Assembly (NCBI GenBank): GCA_030665925.1
Contig: DAOUYX010000006.1
Span: 1-18,818 of the forward strand
DNA: 18,818 nt
Direction: 5' to 3'
DNA from: Methanosarcinales archaeon
Lineage (GTDB): Archaea > Halobacteriota > Syntropharchaeia > Alkanophagales > Methanospirareceae
The notes under the pieces: model-generated
Database searches by the model: none
Seen by the model: only the letters and a program-made list of their open reading frames with translations
What the model was told of the DNA's origin: nothing
Part shown: in pieces, positions 1 through 7,665 of the stretch
Layout of the letters: every line of letters begins with the position of its first letter
Position numbering within the stretch: the stretch's first letter is position 1
Position numbers and translations under genes: made by a program

Positions 1-657
1 TGTCAAAACTATGACATCAGCCATTTAGGACACGGGCAGAGGATGACGGAGGAGGAACTCGCGCGGAGCATGCTCCGACTGCAACGAATGGGCTGCCATA
101 ACGTCAATTTCGTCACGCCCACGCATTTTACACCGCAAATCGTGAAAGCGCTGAAAATAGCAATTGAAAACGGGCTTCACATCCCCCTCGTTTACAATTG
201 CGGCGGATACGAATCAAAGAGCACCATAGCGTTGTTGGACGGCATCGTGGACATCTACATGCCGGATATAAAATATAGCGATGCAGAAAGTGCGAAGAAA
301 TACTCCAATGCGCCTGATTACTTCGCGGTGTGTAAAGAAGCGGTGAAGGAAATGCATCGCCAGGTTGGTGATTTAACCGTGGACGAACGGGGAATAGCCG
401 TGAGAGGATTGCTGATAAGGCATTTAGTGCTGCCGAACGGCTTAGCAGGCTCTACGAATGTTTTTAAGTTTGTTGCCACCGAAATATCGGAAGAATCGTA
501 TGTAAATATAATGCTGCAATATAGACCTATGTACAAGGCATACGAGTATAAGGAGCTGAACCGGGGGCTAAAAATGAGCGAATACCGGGCAGCGCTCGAT
601 AGTGCGAAGAAGTGGGGGTTGCACAGAGGGTTTGAGCAGATACGAATCAATTACTGA
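1..657 (+). CDS. Radical SAM protein, PflX-like (COG1313), 5' truncated
   Basis: The frame is open from base 1 and begins CQNYDIS. This matches the end of the radical SAM CxxxCxxC motif in the pyruvate-formate-lyase-activating-enzyme-like PflX family, so the N-terminus and the first two cluster cysteines lie left of the window. Downstream, the FVTPTHF strand, LVYNCGGYES and VDIYMPDIKYSD are typical of the radical SAM barrel in this family. GLLIRHLVLPN and the NIMLQYRP...Y C-terminal part also fit. An internal ATG at 43 is not the real start, because the CQN cysteine lies before it. The family is expected to bind a [4Fe-4S] cluster and cleave S-adenosylmethionine, but its substrate is unknown. 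The next gene lies 65 bp downstream on the same strand. Confidence 0.85.
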   Translation, partial: CQNYDISHLGHGQRMTEEELARSMLRLQRMGCHNVNFVTPTHFTPQIVKALKIAIENGLHIPLVYNCGGYESKSTIALLDGIVDIYMPDIKYSDAESAKKYSNAPDYFAVCKEAVKEMHRQVGDLTVDERGIAVRGLLIRHLVLPNGLAGSTNVFKFVATEISEESYVNIMLQYRPMYKAYEYKELNRGLKMSEYRAALDSAKKWGLHRGFEQIRINY

Positions 658-722
658 AGAATGGAAACGCAAGCATAATAATAAAAAAGAAGCAGGTGAA
701 GAAATAAAGACCAAGTTTTGAA

Positions 723-1523
723 ATGACAGAAAAAGAAATAGCCGAGATAAAGTTTCTGGGTACTGCGGGTGCGAGATTCGTCATGATAACACAGTTTCGC
801 TCCTCTGCGGGTACCGTTCTGAGCTTAAAAGGCACAAATATCCTTATAGATCCCGGCCCCGGCACGTTGGTGAAATTCACGTCGAGCAAGCCGAAGCTCA
901 ACCCTGCCAGGTTACACGCAATTATTCTCACACACAAGCATTTAGACCATTCTAACGACGTGAACGTAATGATAGAAGCGATGACCGAAGGGGGCTTCAA
1001 GAAGCGGGGAGTACTCCTGTGCCCGAACGATGCTTTGACAAACGAGGGCAATGCGGTTGTTTTGAACTATTATAAAGGGCTTTTGGATAGGATAGAAACG
1101 TTCAAAGAAGGCGGAAGCTATGCGGTTGGTAACATCGAGATACAGACACCGAAACGGCATGTGCACGGCATCGTTGAAACCTACGGATTTAACATAAAGG
1201 TACGAGGTGAAAATACAACTACCGTTTCTTTTATTGCTGATACGCTCTATTTCGATGACCTGGAGCAGTATTATGACGGAGACGTGCTCGTGATGAACGT
1301 AGCGATGTACAAACGGCGGGAGGGCGTAGACCATCTGTGCGTGCAGGATGCAAAAAGAATTATAGAAAACGGGAGACCGAAGGTTGCGATACTCACGCAT
1401 TTCGGGATGACAATGCTCAGGAATAAGCCCTGGGAGATCGCAAAGCAGCTCAGCGAAGAGACAGGCATAGAAGTAATAGCAGCACGAGACGGTATGAGAT
1501 TTGACCTCAGTCCGTTTATTTAA
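723..1523 (+). CDS. Metallo-beta-lactamase-fold hydrolase
   Basis: This 266-aa protein has the metal-binding motif HKHLDH at residues 71-76. Later ligands of the fold are a histidine in RHVHG (about H148), D173 in ADTLYF and H226 in THFG. The N-terminal strands FLGTAGARFV and NILIDPGPGT are also typical. The layout suits the Zn-dependent MBL hydrolases related to RNase Z-like and phosphodiesterase-like proteins. I cannot name a substrate. It probably acts in the cytoplasm, since no signal peptide is visible. The ribosome site before the ATG is weak. The gene ends 10 bp from the convergent LysE-type gene. Downstream of the PflX-like gene it could be co-transcribed, but the 65-bp gap leaves this open. 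Confidence 0.85.
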   Translation: MTEKEIAEIKFLGTAGARFVMITQFRSSAGTVLSLKGTNILIDPGPGTLVKFTSSKPKLNPARLHAIILTHKHLDHSNDVNVMIEAMTEGGFKKRGVLLCPNDALTNEGNAVVLNYYKGLLDRIETFKEGGSYAVGNIEIQTPKRHVHGIVETYGFNIKVRGENTTTVSFIADTLYFDDLEQYYDGDVLVMNVAMYKRREGVDHLCVQDAKRIIENGRPKVAILTHFGMTMLRNKPWEIAKQLSEETGIEVIAARDGMRFDLSPFI

Positions 1524-1533
1524 CGTTTCGTCT

Positions 1534-2214
1534 TCAAAAGAATCCGATTGCACCTTTAATAAAGAAGAAAACACCTAAAGAGATTACAAAGAGCGTTAAG
1601 ACGAGCATCATTACTTCGTATCGCTTGCCAACGAAGAAATTCGTGCCCTTAGCAAACGAGTATGAGATAAAAGAATACCAACTCAAATCAGAAAGGAAAT
1701 GCCCTATGCTAACTAAAACTATTCCGGTCAGGGCGAGCCACTCAAATCCCTGTAGCAGTAGCGGGTAGCCTATGGTTATCCACCAGGGGATAAAAGAAGG
1801 ATTGAACGCAGTGAAGAGAACGCCGCCAAGAATCGAACTGTTGTATGCGTACTTCGCTCCTTGCAATCTTACTTCGCTATCTATTTCTCCCGGCATTGAT
1901 CTTGATTTTGCCTCTTTAACACCCAATAACGACATTACAACGAGCGCAATCCCGCCAATTACGTATATCAGGGATTTGAACTGGAGGAAATAGCCTGTCA
2001 ATCCGAGTCCTAAAACGAGTGCTACAATTAGTAATAATTCCACGGAGATGTGACCAAGCACGGTAAGAGGCCCGGATGATGCTCCTTTCTTTAAAGTATC
2101 GGATACGACAAAAGCAAGCATGGGTCCCGGTATCAAAGCTCCGCTCAGACCCGTCAGAAATCCTATTCCCACCAGAGATGCTCCCAATATAAACGGTGAA
2201 GATAAAAGTTCCAT
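1534..2214 (-). CDS. LysE/RhtB-family transporter
   Basis: This 226-aa, very hydrophobic protein has about six membrane segments, roughly residues 10-32, 42-64, 68-90, 115-138, 145-170 and 198-222. The N-terminal stretch GLSGALIPGPMLAFVVSDTL, followed by a glycine- and histidine-containing second helix (VLGHISVELLLIV), is the LysE signature. Members export amino acids or other small solutes by proton exchange, and the substrate here cannot be read from sequence. The ATG at 2214 is preceded on the minus strand by a good AGGAG ribosome site about 8 bases upstream. It is transcribed away from tRNA-Ala. A 17-bp palindrome sits in its upstream region. Confidence 0.85.
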   Translation of the reverse strand: MELLSSPFILGASLVGIGFLTGLSGALIPGPMLAFVVSDTLKKGASSGPLTVLGHISVELLLIVALVLGLGLTGYFLQFKSLIYVIGGIALVVMSLLGVKEAKSRSMPGEIDSEVRLQGAKYAYNSSILGGVLFTAFNPSFIPWWITIGYPLLLQGFEWLALTGIVLVSIGHFLSDLSWYSFISYSFAKGTNFFVGKRYEVMMLVLTLFVISLGVFFFIKGAIGFF

Positions 2215-2241
2215 TGATGCCCGAGCTCCTTAAATCTGCAA

Positions 2242-2258
2242 AACTAATTTAATTAGTT
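2242..2258. promoter_or_regulatory. Perfect 17-bp palindrome, operator candidate
   Basis: The 8-base arms AACTAATT and AATTAGTT flank a single T. The site lies 28 bp upstream of the LysE-type start and about 50 bp upstream of tRNA-Ala, in the only space between these divergent genes. A dimeric regulator bound here could control the transporter. AT-richness makes chance formation possible. Confidence 0.35.
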
Positions 2259-2271
2259 ATTTATTGTTCTC

Positions 2272-2280
2272 TTTATTATT
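2272..2280 (+). promoter_or_regulatory. Possible TATA box for tRNA-Ala
   Basis: TTTATTATT lies about 30-38 bases upstream of the mature tRNA 5' end. This is a plausible place for an archaeal TATA element given a short 5' leader. It is called from position and composition only. Confidence 0.35.
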
Positions 2281-2309
2281 AAACATAAGATCGTGGAGAA
2301 AAGTGGGCG

Positions 2310-2381
2310 GGGCTCGTAGCTCAGTGGAAGAGTGCCTCCTTCGCGAGGAGGAAGCCACGGGTTCAAATCCCGTCGAGTCCA
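2310..2381 (+). tRNA. tRNA-Ala (anticodon CGC)
   Basis: The 72 bases fold into a full cloverleaf. The acceptor stem is GGGCTCG/CGAGTCC, the D-stem is GCTC/GAGT with loop AGTGGAA, and the anticodon stem is CCTCC/GGAGG with loop TTCGCGA. The variable loop has 5 bases and the T-arm is ACGGG-TTCAAAT-CCCGT. The anticodon CGC is at 2342-2344 and reads GCG. The third acceptor pair is G-T (G3:U70), the alanine identity element, and the discriminator is A. CCA is not encoded and no intron is present. It lies 39 bp upstream of psmA in the same direction, so the two may share a transcript. Confidence 0.97.
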
Positions 2382-2420
2382 TGCATATATGAATAGGAGA
2401 AAGGAAAAAAGGTGATATGA

Positions 2421-3173
2421 ATGCAAATGATGCCACAAATGGGTTATGATCGGGCAATAACAGTCTTCAGCCCTGATGGAAGGTTGTTTCAGGTAGAATA
2501 CGCACGAGAAGCGGTGAAAAGAGGAACCACCGCTATAGGAATAAAAGCACGAGATGGCGTTGCGCTCTTAGTGGACAAGAGGTTGACCTCCAGGTTATTG
2601 GAAGGCGGCTCTGTGGAGAAGATATTTCAATTAGACGATCACATAGGTGCTGCAACTTCGGGATTGGTCGCAGACGCACGGGTGCTGATAGACCGGGGTC
2701 GGCTCGAAGCGCAAATAAACAAAATCGTGTATGACGAGCCGATAGATATAGGAACCTTAGCGAAGAAGATATGCGATTTTAAGCAAGCATACACACAAAT
2801 TGGTGGACTTAGACCTTTTGGCACTGCGTTATTGATTGCGGGTGTTTATAATGGCGGCAATTATCTCTTTGAGACCGATCCGAGCGGCGCATTACTTGAA
2901 TACAAAGCAACGGCGATAGGTTCTGGAAGGAGCATGGTAACCGAGCTACTTGAGCAGCAGTATAAAGAGGACCTCGTACTTGAGGATGCCGTAATGCTTG
3001 GTTTGGAAGCCTTGTACAAAGTAACGGAAGGGAAGCTCGACATAACAACGGTGGATGCGGGTCTTGCGGAGTTGGAAAAGAAGCAGTTCAGGATTTTAAA
3101 AGCAGAAGAGCTGGAGCCGTATATAAAGAAAGTGATAGAGAAGGCGGAAAGCGAAACCGAGAGTGAAGGATAA
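2421..3173 (+). CDS. psmA: 20S proteasome alpha subunit
   Basis: This 250-aa protein begins with the archaeal alpha-subunit N-terminus: GYDRAITVFSPDGRLFQVEYAREAV matches the proteasome alpha signature and helix H0. It forms the outer heptameric rings of the 20S core, gates substrate entry and docks the PAN/Cdc48 ATPases. It lacks the catalytic N-terminal threonine, which belongs to beta. The ATG at 2421 is favoured by GGTGAT four bases upstream, and the ATG at 2417 is out of frame. It heads the run of SBDS and exosome genes, an arrangement known in many euryarchaea that couples protein and RNA turnover. The C-terminal tail is acidic, as is usual. Confidence 0.97.
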   Translation: MQMMPQMGYDRAITVFSPDGRLFQVEYAREAVKRGTTAIGIKARDGVALLVDKRLTSRLLEGGSVEKIFQLDDHIGAATSGLVADARVLIDRGRLEAQINKIVYDEPIDIGTLAKKICDFKQAYTQIGGLRPFGTALLIAGVYNGGNYLFETDPSGALLEYKATAIGSGRSMVTELLEQQYKEDLVLEDAVMLGLEALYKVTEGKLDITTVDAGLAELEKKQFRILKAEELEPYIKKVIEKAESETESEG

Positions 3174-3182
3174 ATAAATGAA

Positions 3183-3875
3183 ATGGTGAGTTTGGACAAG
3201 GCAGTAGTAGCACGGTACAAGCACGGGAAGAAGATTTTTGAGATCCTTGTTGATCCTGAAGGGGCTGACCTGATCAAAAGCGGTGCTAAAGAGGATATAG
3301 AAAATGTCTTAGCAGCGGATGAGATATTTGTCGATGCGTCGAAAGGCAAAAAAGCAACAGAGGAGGATTTGATGGAGGTTTTCTCCACCGCCGATGTAAG
3401 TGAAATAGCGGAAAAGATAATAAAAGAAGGCGAGTTGCAGCTTACCACAGACCAGAGGCGAAAAAAGATTGAGGAGAAGAGGAAGATGGTCGTAGAGCGG
3501 ATTGCTCAGATCACTATAAATCCTCAGACGCACACACCTCATCCGCCCACAAGAATCGAGATTGCGATGAACGAGGCTAAGGTGCACATTGACCCGTTTA
3601 AGAGCGTAGACGAGTTGGTAACTGAGGCAATAAAGGCACTACGACCGATAATTCCGATAAAAATTGAGGAGACCAAGATAGCGATAAAGATCCCGGCGAT
3701 GTATACGGGACAGGTATACGAGCTAAAAAGGCATTTCGATGTGATGAAAGAAGAGTGGCAAAAAGATGGGTCGTTCATAGCGGTGGTGAAAGTGCCTGCG
3801 GGGATGAGAGACGAACTTTTCTCTTTTTTGAACAGTATAACAAAGGGAGAGGCAGAAACGAAGATCGTGAAGTGA
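3183..3875 (+). CDS. SBDS ribosome maturation protein
   Basis: This 230-aa protein is the archaeal Shwachman-Bodian-Diamond syndrome protein homologue. The N-terminal FYSH domain (MVSLDKAVVARYKHGKKIFEI, then the ILVDP and VFVDA-like strands) is followed by a helical middle domain (TTDQRRKKIEEKRK, ITINPQTHTPHPPTRIE) and a C-terminal ferredoxin-like domain. The HTPHPPTRIE stretch is diagnostic. In eukaryotes SBDS works with an EF-2-like GTPase to release eIF6 from the large subunit, and the archaeal role is assumed to be similar. The start is 9 bp after the psmA stop. An ATG at 3178 reads only three codons before a stop. Confidence 0.95.
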   Translation: MVSLDKAVVARYKHGKKIFEILVDPEGADLIKSGAKEDIENVLAADEIFVDASKGKKATEEDLMEVFSTADVSEIAEKIIKEGELQLTTDQRRKKIEEKRKMVVERIAQITINPQTHTPHPPTRIEIAMNEAKVHIDPFKSVDELVTEAIKALRPIIPIKIEETKIAIKIPAMYTGQVYELKRHFDVMKEEWQKDGSFIAVVKVPAGMRDELFSFLNSITKGEAETKIVK

Positions 3876-3909
3876 ATGAGATGAAGTGGAGTGAGATGAG
3901 ATAAATACC

Positions 3910-4596
3910 ATGTATAAAGTTGTAGTTCCTGGGGATTTTGTTTCTGAAGAGGTGGCTCGTGCAGGCGATGGGACGTACGTTGACGACGGTAAGGTTTACG
4001 CGATGAAATATGGCATAGTGCACGATAAAGGAGAGATAAAAGTTGTGGCGCTTACGGGGAAGTATGTGCCAACGAATGGGGACATCGTGATAGGAAAAAT
4101 AATTGAGATTTCGTTTCCTTATTGGATCGTGGATATCGCTTCTCCTTATGAAGCTCGATTACACACGTCAGAATTTGCACGGGGTACGGAGAGGAAAATG
4201 GAGTTTGGCAGTATGAGCAACTATCTGGATTTGGGCGATTTGATTGTAGCGAAGGTGCTGAATGTGGACGCCCTGATGCGAGTAGATTTGGCCTTGAGGG
4301 ACGATTTTAGGATCGGAGACCAGGGGCGATTGGTAGAGATTTCGCATACTAAGGTGCCACGAGTCATAGGAAGGAGTGGTTCGATGATAAAAATGCTGAA
4401 GGAGAAATGCAATTGCTTTATATTCATCGCAAAGAACGGTCGTATATGGATAAAAGGCCGAGAAGAGAATATGAACCTCGCATTACAAGCAGTACTGATG
4501 ATTGATAACGAGGCTCATACGTCGGGATTAACAGATAGAGTGGCACATTTTTTAGATCAGTCTTGTAAAAAGAAGAGAGAAGAGAATGGAGAATAA
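3910..4596 (+). CDS. rrp4: Exosome cap subunit Rrp4
   Basis: This 228-aa protein has the three parts of archaeal Rrp4. They are an N-terminal domain (VVPGDFVSEE...GDGTYVDDGKVYA), an S1 RNA-binding domain at about residues 60-135, and a KH domain at about 140-205 with RVIGRSGSMIKMLKE. It sits on top of the Rrp41/Rrp42 hexamer, binds RNA and gives poly(A) preference. The tail is short and basic/acidic. It is 34 bp after SBDS and 6 bp before rrp41, so it belongs to the same operon. Confidence 0.95.
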   Translation: MYKVVVPGDFVSEEVARAGDGTYVDDGKVYAMKYGIVHDKGEIKVVALTGKYVPTNGDIVIGKIIEISFPYWIVDIASPYEARLHTSEFARGTERKMEFGSMSNYLDLGDLIVAKVLNVDALMRVDLALRDDFRIGDQGRLVEISHTKVPRVIGRSGSMIKMLKEKCNCFIFIAKNGRIWIKGREENMNLALQAVLMIDNEAHTSGLTDRVAHFLDQSCKKKREENGE

Positions 4597-4602
4597 ATAA
4601 GG

Positions 4603-5337
4603 ATGAAAGAAGAAGGTATAGAACTTATAAAAGATGGAAAGAGATTAGATGGACGAGGTTTTGAAGAACTCAGACCCATGAAGATAGAAGTTGGTGTGTT
4701 AAAGCGGGCTGATGGGTCATGTTACTTCGAGATGGGGAATAATAAAGCGCTTGCTGCGGTTTACGGGCCGAGAGAGATGCATCCGCGGCACTTGCAAAAT
4801 GCAAAAACGGCTGTGGTTAACTATCGGTACAATATGGCGCCGTTTTCCGTGGATGAGCGAAAGCGTCCGGGACCGGACAGAAGGAGCGTGGAGATTTCAA
4901 AGGTGAGTAGAGAAGCTATTGAGCCCGTTATTCTGAAAGAGTATTATCCAAAGACGGCGATAGACATCTACGTGGAGTTACTCCAGTCGGATGCTGGGAC
5001 GAGAACAGCGGGCATCAACGCAGCTTCAGTCGCTCTTGCAGACGCGGGGATACCAATGAGAGATCTCGTTTCTTCAGTTGCGGTAGGTAAAATCGAAGGG
5101 GAAGTGGTATTGGATTTGAACGCCGCGGAAGACAATCAGGGTGAGGCGGATATGCCGCTGGCAATGGTTACGAGAACGGGTACAATCACAATGTTGCAAA
5201 TGGACGGCCGTCTTACTAAAGACGAGTTTGAACGGGGGCTGAAGCTTGCGACGAACGCATGCCGCGAGATATACGAGCTGCAAAGAACGGCGTTAATAGA
5301 GAAGTACAGTGGAAGTATAGGTGGAGGTGAGGAGTAG
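4603..5337 (+). CDS. rrp41: Exosome catalytic subunit Rrp41 (RNase PH-like)
   Basis: This 244-aa RNase PH-fold protein is the phosphorolytic 3'-5' exonuclease subunit. It starts with the family's LIKDGKRLDGRGFEELRP. RPGPDRRSVEISKV contains the conserved arginines that bind RNA and phosphate. LLQSDAGTRTAGINAAS and GEADMPLAMV are also present, with the catalytic aspartate at about D183. All expected active-site elements are present, so it should be active. It assembles as a hexamer with Rrp42. The start ATG follows GGAG, and the stop is 2 bp before rrp42, which suggests tight translational coupling. Confidence 0.97.
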   Translation: MKEEGIELIKDGKRLDGRGFEELRPMKIEVGVLKRADGSCYFEMGNNKALAAVYGPREMHPRHLQNAKTAVVNYRYNMAPFSVDERKRPGPDRRSVEISKVSREAIEPVILKEYYPKTAIDIYVELLQSDAGTRTAGINAASVALADAGIPMRDLVSSVAVGKIEGEVVLDLNAAEDNQGEADMPLAMVTRTGTITMLQMDGRLTKDEFERGLKLATNACREIYELQRTALIEKYSGSIGGGEE

Positions 5338-5339
5338 AA

Positions 5340-6122
5340 ATGGGCATTGAAGTTATGGAGGATATACGGAAGGATTATGTGTACGATCTGATAGAAAGTG
5401 GAAAAAGAGTAGATGGTAGAGGATTTCGTGATTACCGCGAGATAAGCGTGGAGCGGGATATAATAATTAAGGCGGAAGGTTCAGCACTTGTGAAGCTGGG
5501 AGATACTTCGGTCTTAGTGGGCGTAAAGCTCGACATTGGTGAACCTTTCTCTGATACACCCAACAAGGGGGTACTAATGACAAATACGGAACTCCGGCCG
5601 GGAGCATCGCCCGATTTCGAGACGGGCCCGCCAAATGAGAACAGTGTAGAACTGGCAAGAGTAGTTGATAGAGGAATTCGAGGCTCAGAAGCGATTGATT
5701 TAGAGAAGCTGTGCATAGAAGAAGGCGAGAAAGTCTGGATGACTTTTATTGATATACACGCATTGGACAACGACGGTAACCTGATGGATGCCGCGGCATT
5801 GGGAGCTATTGCTTCTCTTTTGAATACCCGCATACCAAACGAGAGATACGGATTAACGGGGGAAGATACCTTGTCAATACGGGATACGCCGGTGGCTGTA
5901 ACAATGGTAAAAATCGGGGAGAATATCCTGGTGGACCCGAACTTGCATGAGGAGAACGCAGCCACCAGCAGGTTAACGGTGATTTCTAATGCCGATGGCA
6001 CGGTGTCCGGAATGCAGAAGAGCGGTAGCGAGGGGTTAAAAGAAGAAGAGATAGTTGAGATGGTGGAGATAGGAATAGAAAAGGCAGGTGAAATACGCGA
6101 AAAGTATTTGGGTGATAAATAG
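5340..6122 (+). CDS. rrp42: Exosome structural subunit Rrp42 (RNase PH-like)
   Basis: This 260-aa RNase PH-fold protein begins IESGKRVDGRGFRDYREI. It contains LGDTSVLVGVKLDIGEPF, the NTELRPGASPDFETGPP loop, and DIHALDNDGNLMDAAALGA, all characteristic of archaeal Rrp42. It lacks a catalytic site of its own but completes the Rrp41 active site in the hexamer. A strong GGAGGTGAGGAG ribosome site overlaps the end of rrp41. An internal ATG at 5355 is a possible alternative start. Genes that often follow in euryarchaea (rpl37Ae, rpoP) are not here. Instead a 225-bp gap follows. Confidence 0.95.
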   Translation: MGIEVMEDIRKDYVYDLIESGKRVDGRGFRDYREISVERDIIIKAEGSALVKLGDTSVLVGVKLDIGEPFSDTPNKGVLMTNTELRPGASPDFETGPPNENSVELARVVDRGIRGSEAIDLEKLCIEEGEKVWMTFIDIHALDNDGNLMDAAALGAIASLLNTRIPNERYGLTGEDTLSIRDTPVAVTMVKIGENILVDPNLHEENAATSRLTVISNADGTVSGMQKSGSEGLKEEEIVEMVEIGIEKAGEIREKYLGDK

Positions 6123-6347
6123 GCGTAGAATACAAAAAGCATACCGCCCGAAGATATTACGTACGTACGGCACGAGCGGGGACTATGAAAACTTAGCTTA
6201 TCATTCTTATAGGAGAAGCCCCGTTCGTGTACGTGTAGTCACTAGGTCGCTTTCTATTTCTGCAGTCTCGCTCTAAAACGAGAGGGGTATTTTGCGAAAG
6301 TTTATTTTGTCTGAAGTTATAAGTTATAATGGTGGAGAGCGATCATC
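6123..6347. other. Gene-free gap between rrp42 and tfe
   Basis: No convincing gene is visible. Besides the long inverted repeat at 6163-6234, it contains a small hairpin TCTCG/CGAGA (6266-6270 with 6279-6283). It also has T-rich stretches such as TTTATTTTG near 6301 and TTATAAGTTATAAT near 6317. One of these probably contains the tfe TATA box. Any open frame here overlaps the rrp42 end and has no protein-like features. Confidence 0.6.
6163..6234. repeat. Long imperfect inverted repeat, possible structured RNA
   Basis: ACGAGCGGGG (6172-6181) pairs with CCCCGTTCGT (6219-6228), ten pairs including one G-T. ACGTAC (6163-6168) pairs with GTACGT (6229-6234) across a three-base bulge, giving about 16 pairs around a 37-base loop. 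It lies 40 bp after rrp42. No T-tract follows, so it is not a standard terminator. I could not fit it to a tRNA or to an obvious C/D or H/ACA guide RNA. Confidence 0.6.
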
Positions 6348-6857
6348 ATGTTGGAGACAGATAATCCCTTGGTAAGGGAATATTTCGGGAAGATAGTGGG
6401 GGAAGACGGGCTGAAGATCATGGAGAATATACCAGAGGGCGAGATAACCGATGAAGCGATTGCTAAGCTCAGCGACACCAAACTCACTTCGGTAAGAAAG
6501 GTTCTGTACGTGTTGTATAAGAGCAGGATAGCGGAATATCGGACTGAACGTGATGATAACACCGGCTGGATTACCTATTGGTGGAGCTTTAATCATAACA
6601 ACATCAAGAAAATGATGGAGGAGGAAGCGGATATAGCGTTACGTGGATTACGAGAGGAGCTCAAATACGAACGAAACGGAGAGTTTTACCGATGCCACTG
6701 TCAGCGTATTTTATTTGAAGAAGCAGCGGAAGAGGACTTCTGGTGCGAGGAATGCGAATCGAATTTTGAATATTTTGATAATAGTAATTTGGTAAAAGAG
6801 TTAGGGAAGCAGATAAAAGAGTTAGAGAAGTGGAAGAAGAAACTAAGGAGAAAATAA
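6348..6857 (+). CDS. tfe: Transcription factor E (TFEalpha)
   Basis: This 169-aa protein helps open the promoter together with TBP, TFB and RNA polymerase. An extended winged helix occupies about residues 5-90 and contains LTSVRKVLYVLYKSRIAEY and the aromatic TYWWSFN. A linker and a C-terminal zinc ribbon follow. The ribbon cysteines are C116, C118, C133 and C136. The first pair is C-x-C (CHC) rather than the usual C-x-x-C, one residue short. The last 28 bases overlap the HD-domain gene, so the two are likely translationally coupled. Confidence 0.93.
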   Translation: MLETDNPLVREYFGKIVGEDGLKIMENIPEGEITDEAIAKLSDTKLTSVRKVLYVLYKSRIAEYRTERDDNTGWITYWWSFNHNNIKKMMEEEADIALRGLREELKYERNGEFYRCHCQRILFEEAAEEDFWCEECESNFEYFDNSNLVKELGKQIKELEKWKKKLRRK

Positions 6858-7354
6858 GCCGCGAGTGCATCGGGTTACTGCGAGCGGTTGGCTGTGACGA
6901 AGGGGTTATCAAACATTGTATTGTGGTTGCGGGACTTGCGTTGGAGATTGCTCGTCACCATCATGGCACGGTAGACGAAGAATTGATTTTTAGAGGCGCT
7001 TTGCTGCATGACATAGGCAGAGCGCGGTCGCATGGCATTGACCATGGGTTTGTGGGTGGAGAAATAGCGCGGGAGTTGGGGCTGGAAGAGCACTTGGTGC
7101 GAATAATTCAAAGGCATGTCGGTGCGGGCATAACAGCCGAAGAAGCAAAGAAAGTGGGATTACCTCCCGTAGATTTCATGCCGGAGACGATGGAAGAGAA
7201 GATAGTAGCGCATGCGGATAATTTGATTGATGGATGGAGAAGAACGAGCATAGAAGATGCAATAGTAGATTTAAAGGCTAAATTGGGGGGATCGCATCCT
7301 TCGATAAAGCGGACGATGGCGCTACATAAGGAGGTGATGGAGCGAAGCGGATAA
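6830..7354 (+). CDS. HD-domain phosphohydrolase-like protein (TIGR00295 family)
   Basis: This 174-aa protein has the HD-superfamily pattern. H30 in IKHCIVVAGLALEIA is followed by H60-D61 in GALLHDIGRARSHGIDHG, then H-containing IIQRHVGAG and D in HADNLIDG. Such domains bind divalent metal and usually cleave phosphoesters, often of nucleotides. The substrate of this archaeal family is unknown. The predicted start lies inside the end of tfe (28-bp overlap, different frame) and keeps the first helix. The next downstream gene is convergent. Confidence 0.87.
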   Translation: MEEETKEKISRECIGLLRAVGCDEGVIKHCIVVAGLALEIARHHHGTVDEELIFRGALLHDIGRARSHGIDHGFVGGEIARELGLEEHLVRIIQRHVGAGITAEEAKKVGLPPVDFMPETMEEKIVAHADNLIDGWRRTSIEDAIVDLKAKLGGSHPSIKRTMALHKEVMERSG

Positions 7355-7382
7355 TATTGCAAAATGTAAATTGCAAAAGCGT

Positions 7383-7664
7383 TCACAAATCAACACGGTG
7401 TTTCGTAGCAAGATGGGCAATAAATTGAGCCCTTGCTTCTCCATCATTGGGAAGCCCTTTTTCTTCACAGAACTTTATAAGCTCCTGAACGTCTACATCA
7501 ATCTTGTAGAGTTTAATTCCTTGTGCTTTTAATTTGCCAATCATTTCTTCAAACACCTGGAGCCACTCTTCATAAGTGTCTTCTAAATCCTCTCGGTCTA
7601 ACGCGGACTCCAGCAGAAGGTTCCACTGTTCACGTTTATAATACTCTACTCCAAAAAATTTCAT
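7383..7664 (-). CDS. Uncharacterised 93-aa protein
   Basis: I do not recognise a named family. The protein is acidic and mostly helical in look, starting MKFFGVEYYKREQWNLLLE and holding WLQVFEEMIGKLKAQGI, a VDVQELIKFCEEKGLPNDGEARAQFIAHLA segment and no membrane helix. Small bacterial and archaeal proteins with a similar YxKREQW...W...LKxxG...ELIxxCxxKGLxxxGxxRxxFI pattern come to mind, but I recall no function for them. It begins one base after the uL24 stop, so it is almost surely in the same transcript. It converges on the HD gene across 28 bp. Confidence 0.75.
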   Translation of the reverse strand: MKFFGVEYYKREQWNLLLESALDREDLEDTYEEWLQVFEEMIGKLKAQGIKLYKIDVDVQELIKFCEEKGLPNDGEARAQFIAHLATKHRVDL

Positions 7665-7665
7665 C

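Noticed and set aside
942..1574. 210-codon minus-strand frame over the MBL-fold gene
   Set aside because: It is cysteine- and tyrosine-rich, resembles no family, and is antisense to a gene with clear metal-binding motifs.
2253..2457. Short minus-strand frames across tRNA-Ala
   Set aside because: They are antisense to a complete cloverleaf and are the usual false frames over tRNA genes.
6088..6276. 62-codon plus-strand frame after rrp42
   Set aside because: It overlaps the rrp42 end and the long inverted repeat, and its arginine/tyrosine-rich translation does not look like a protein.
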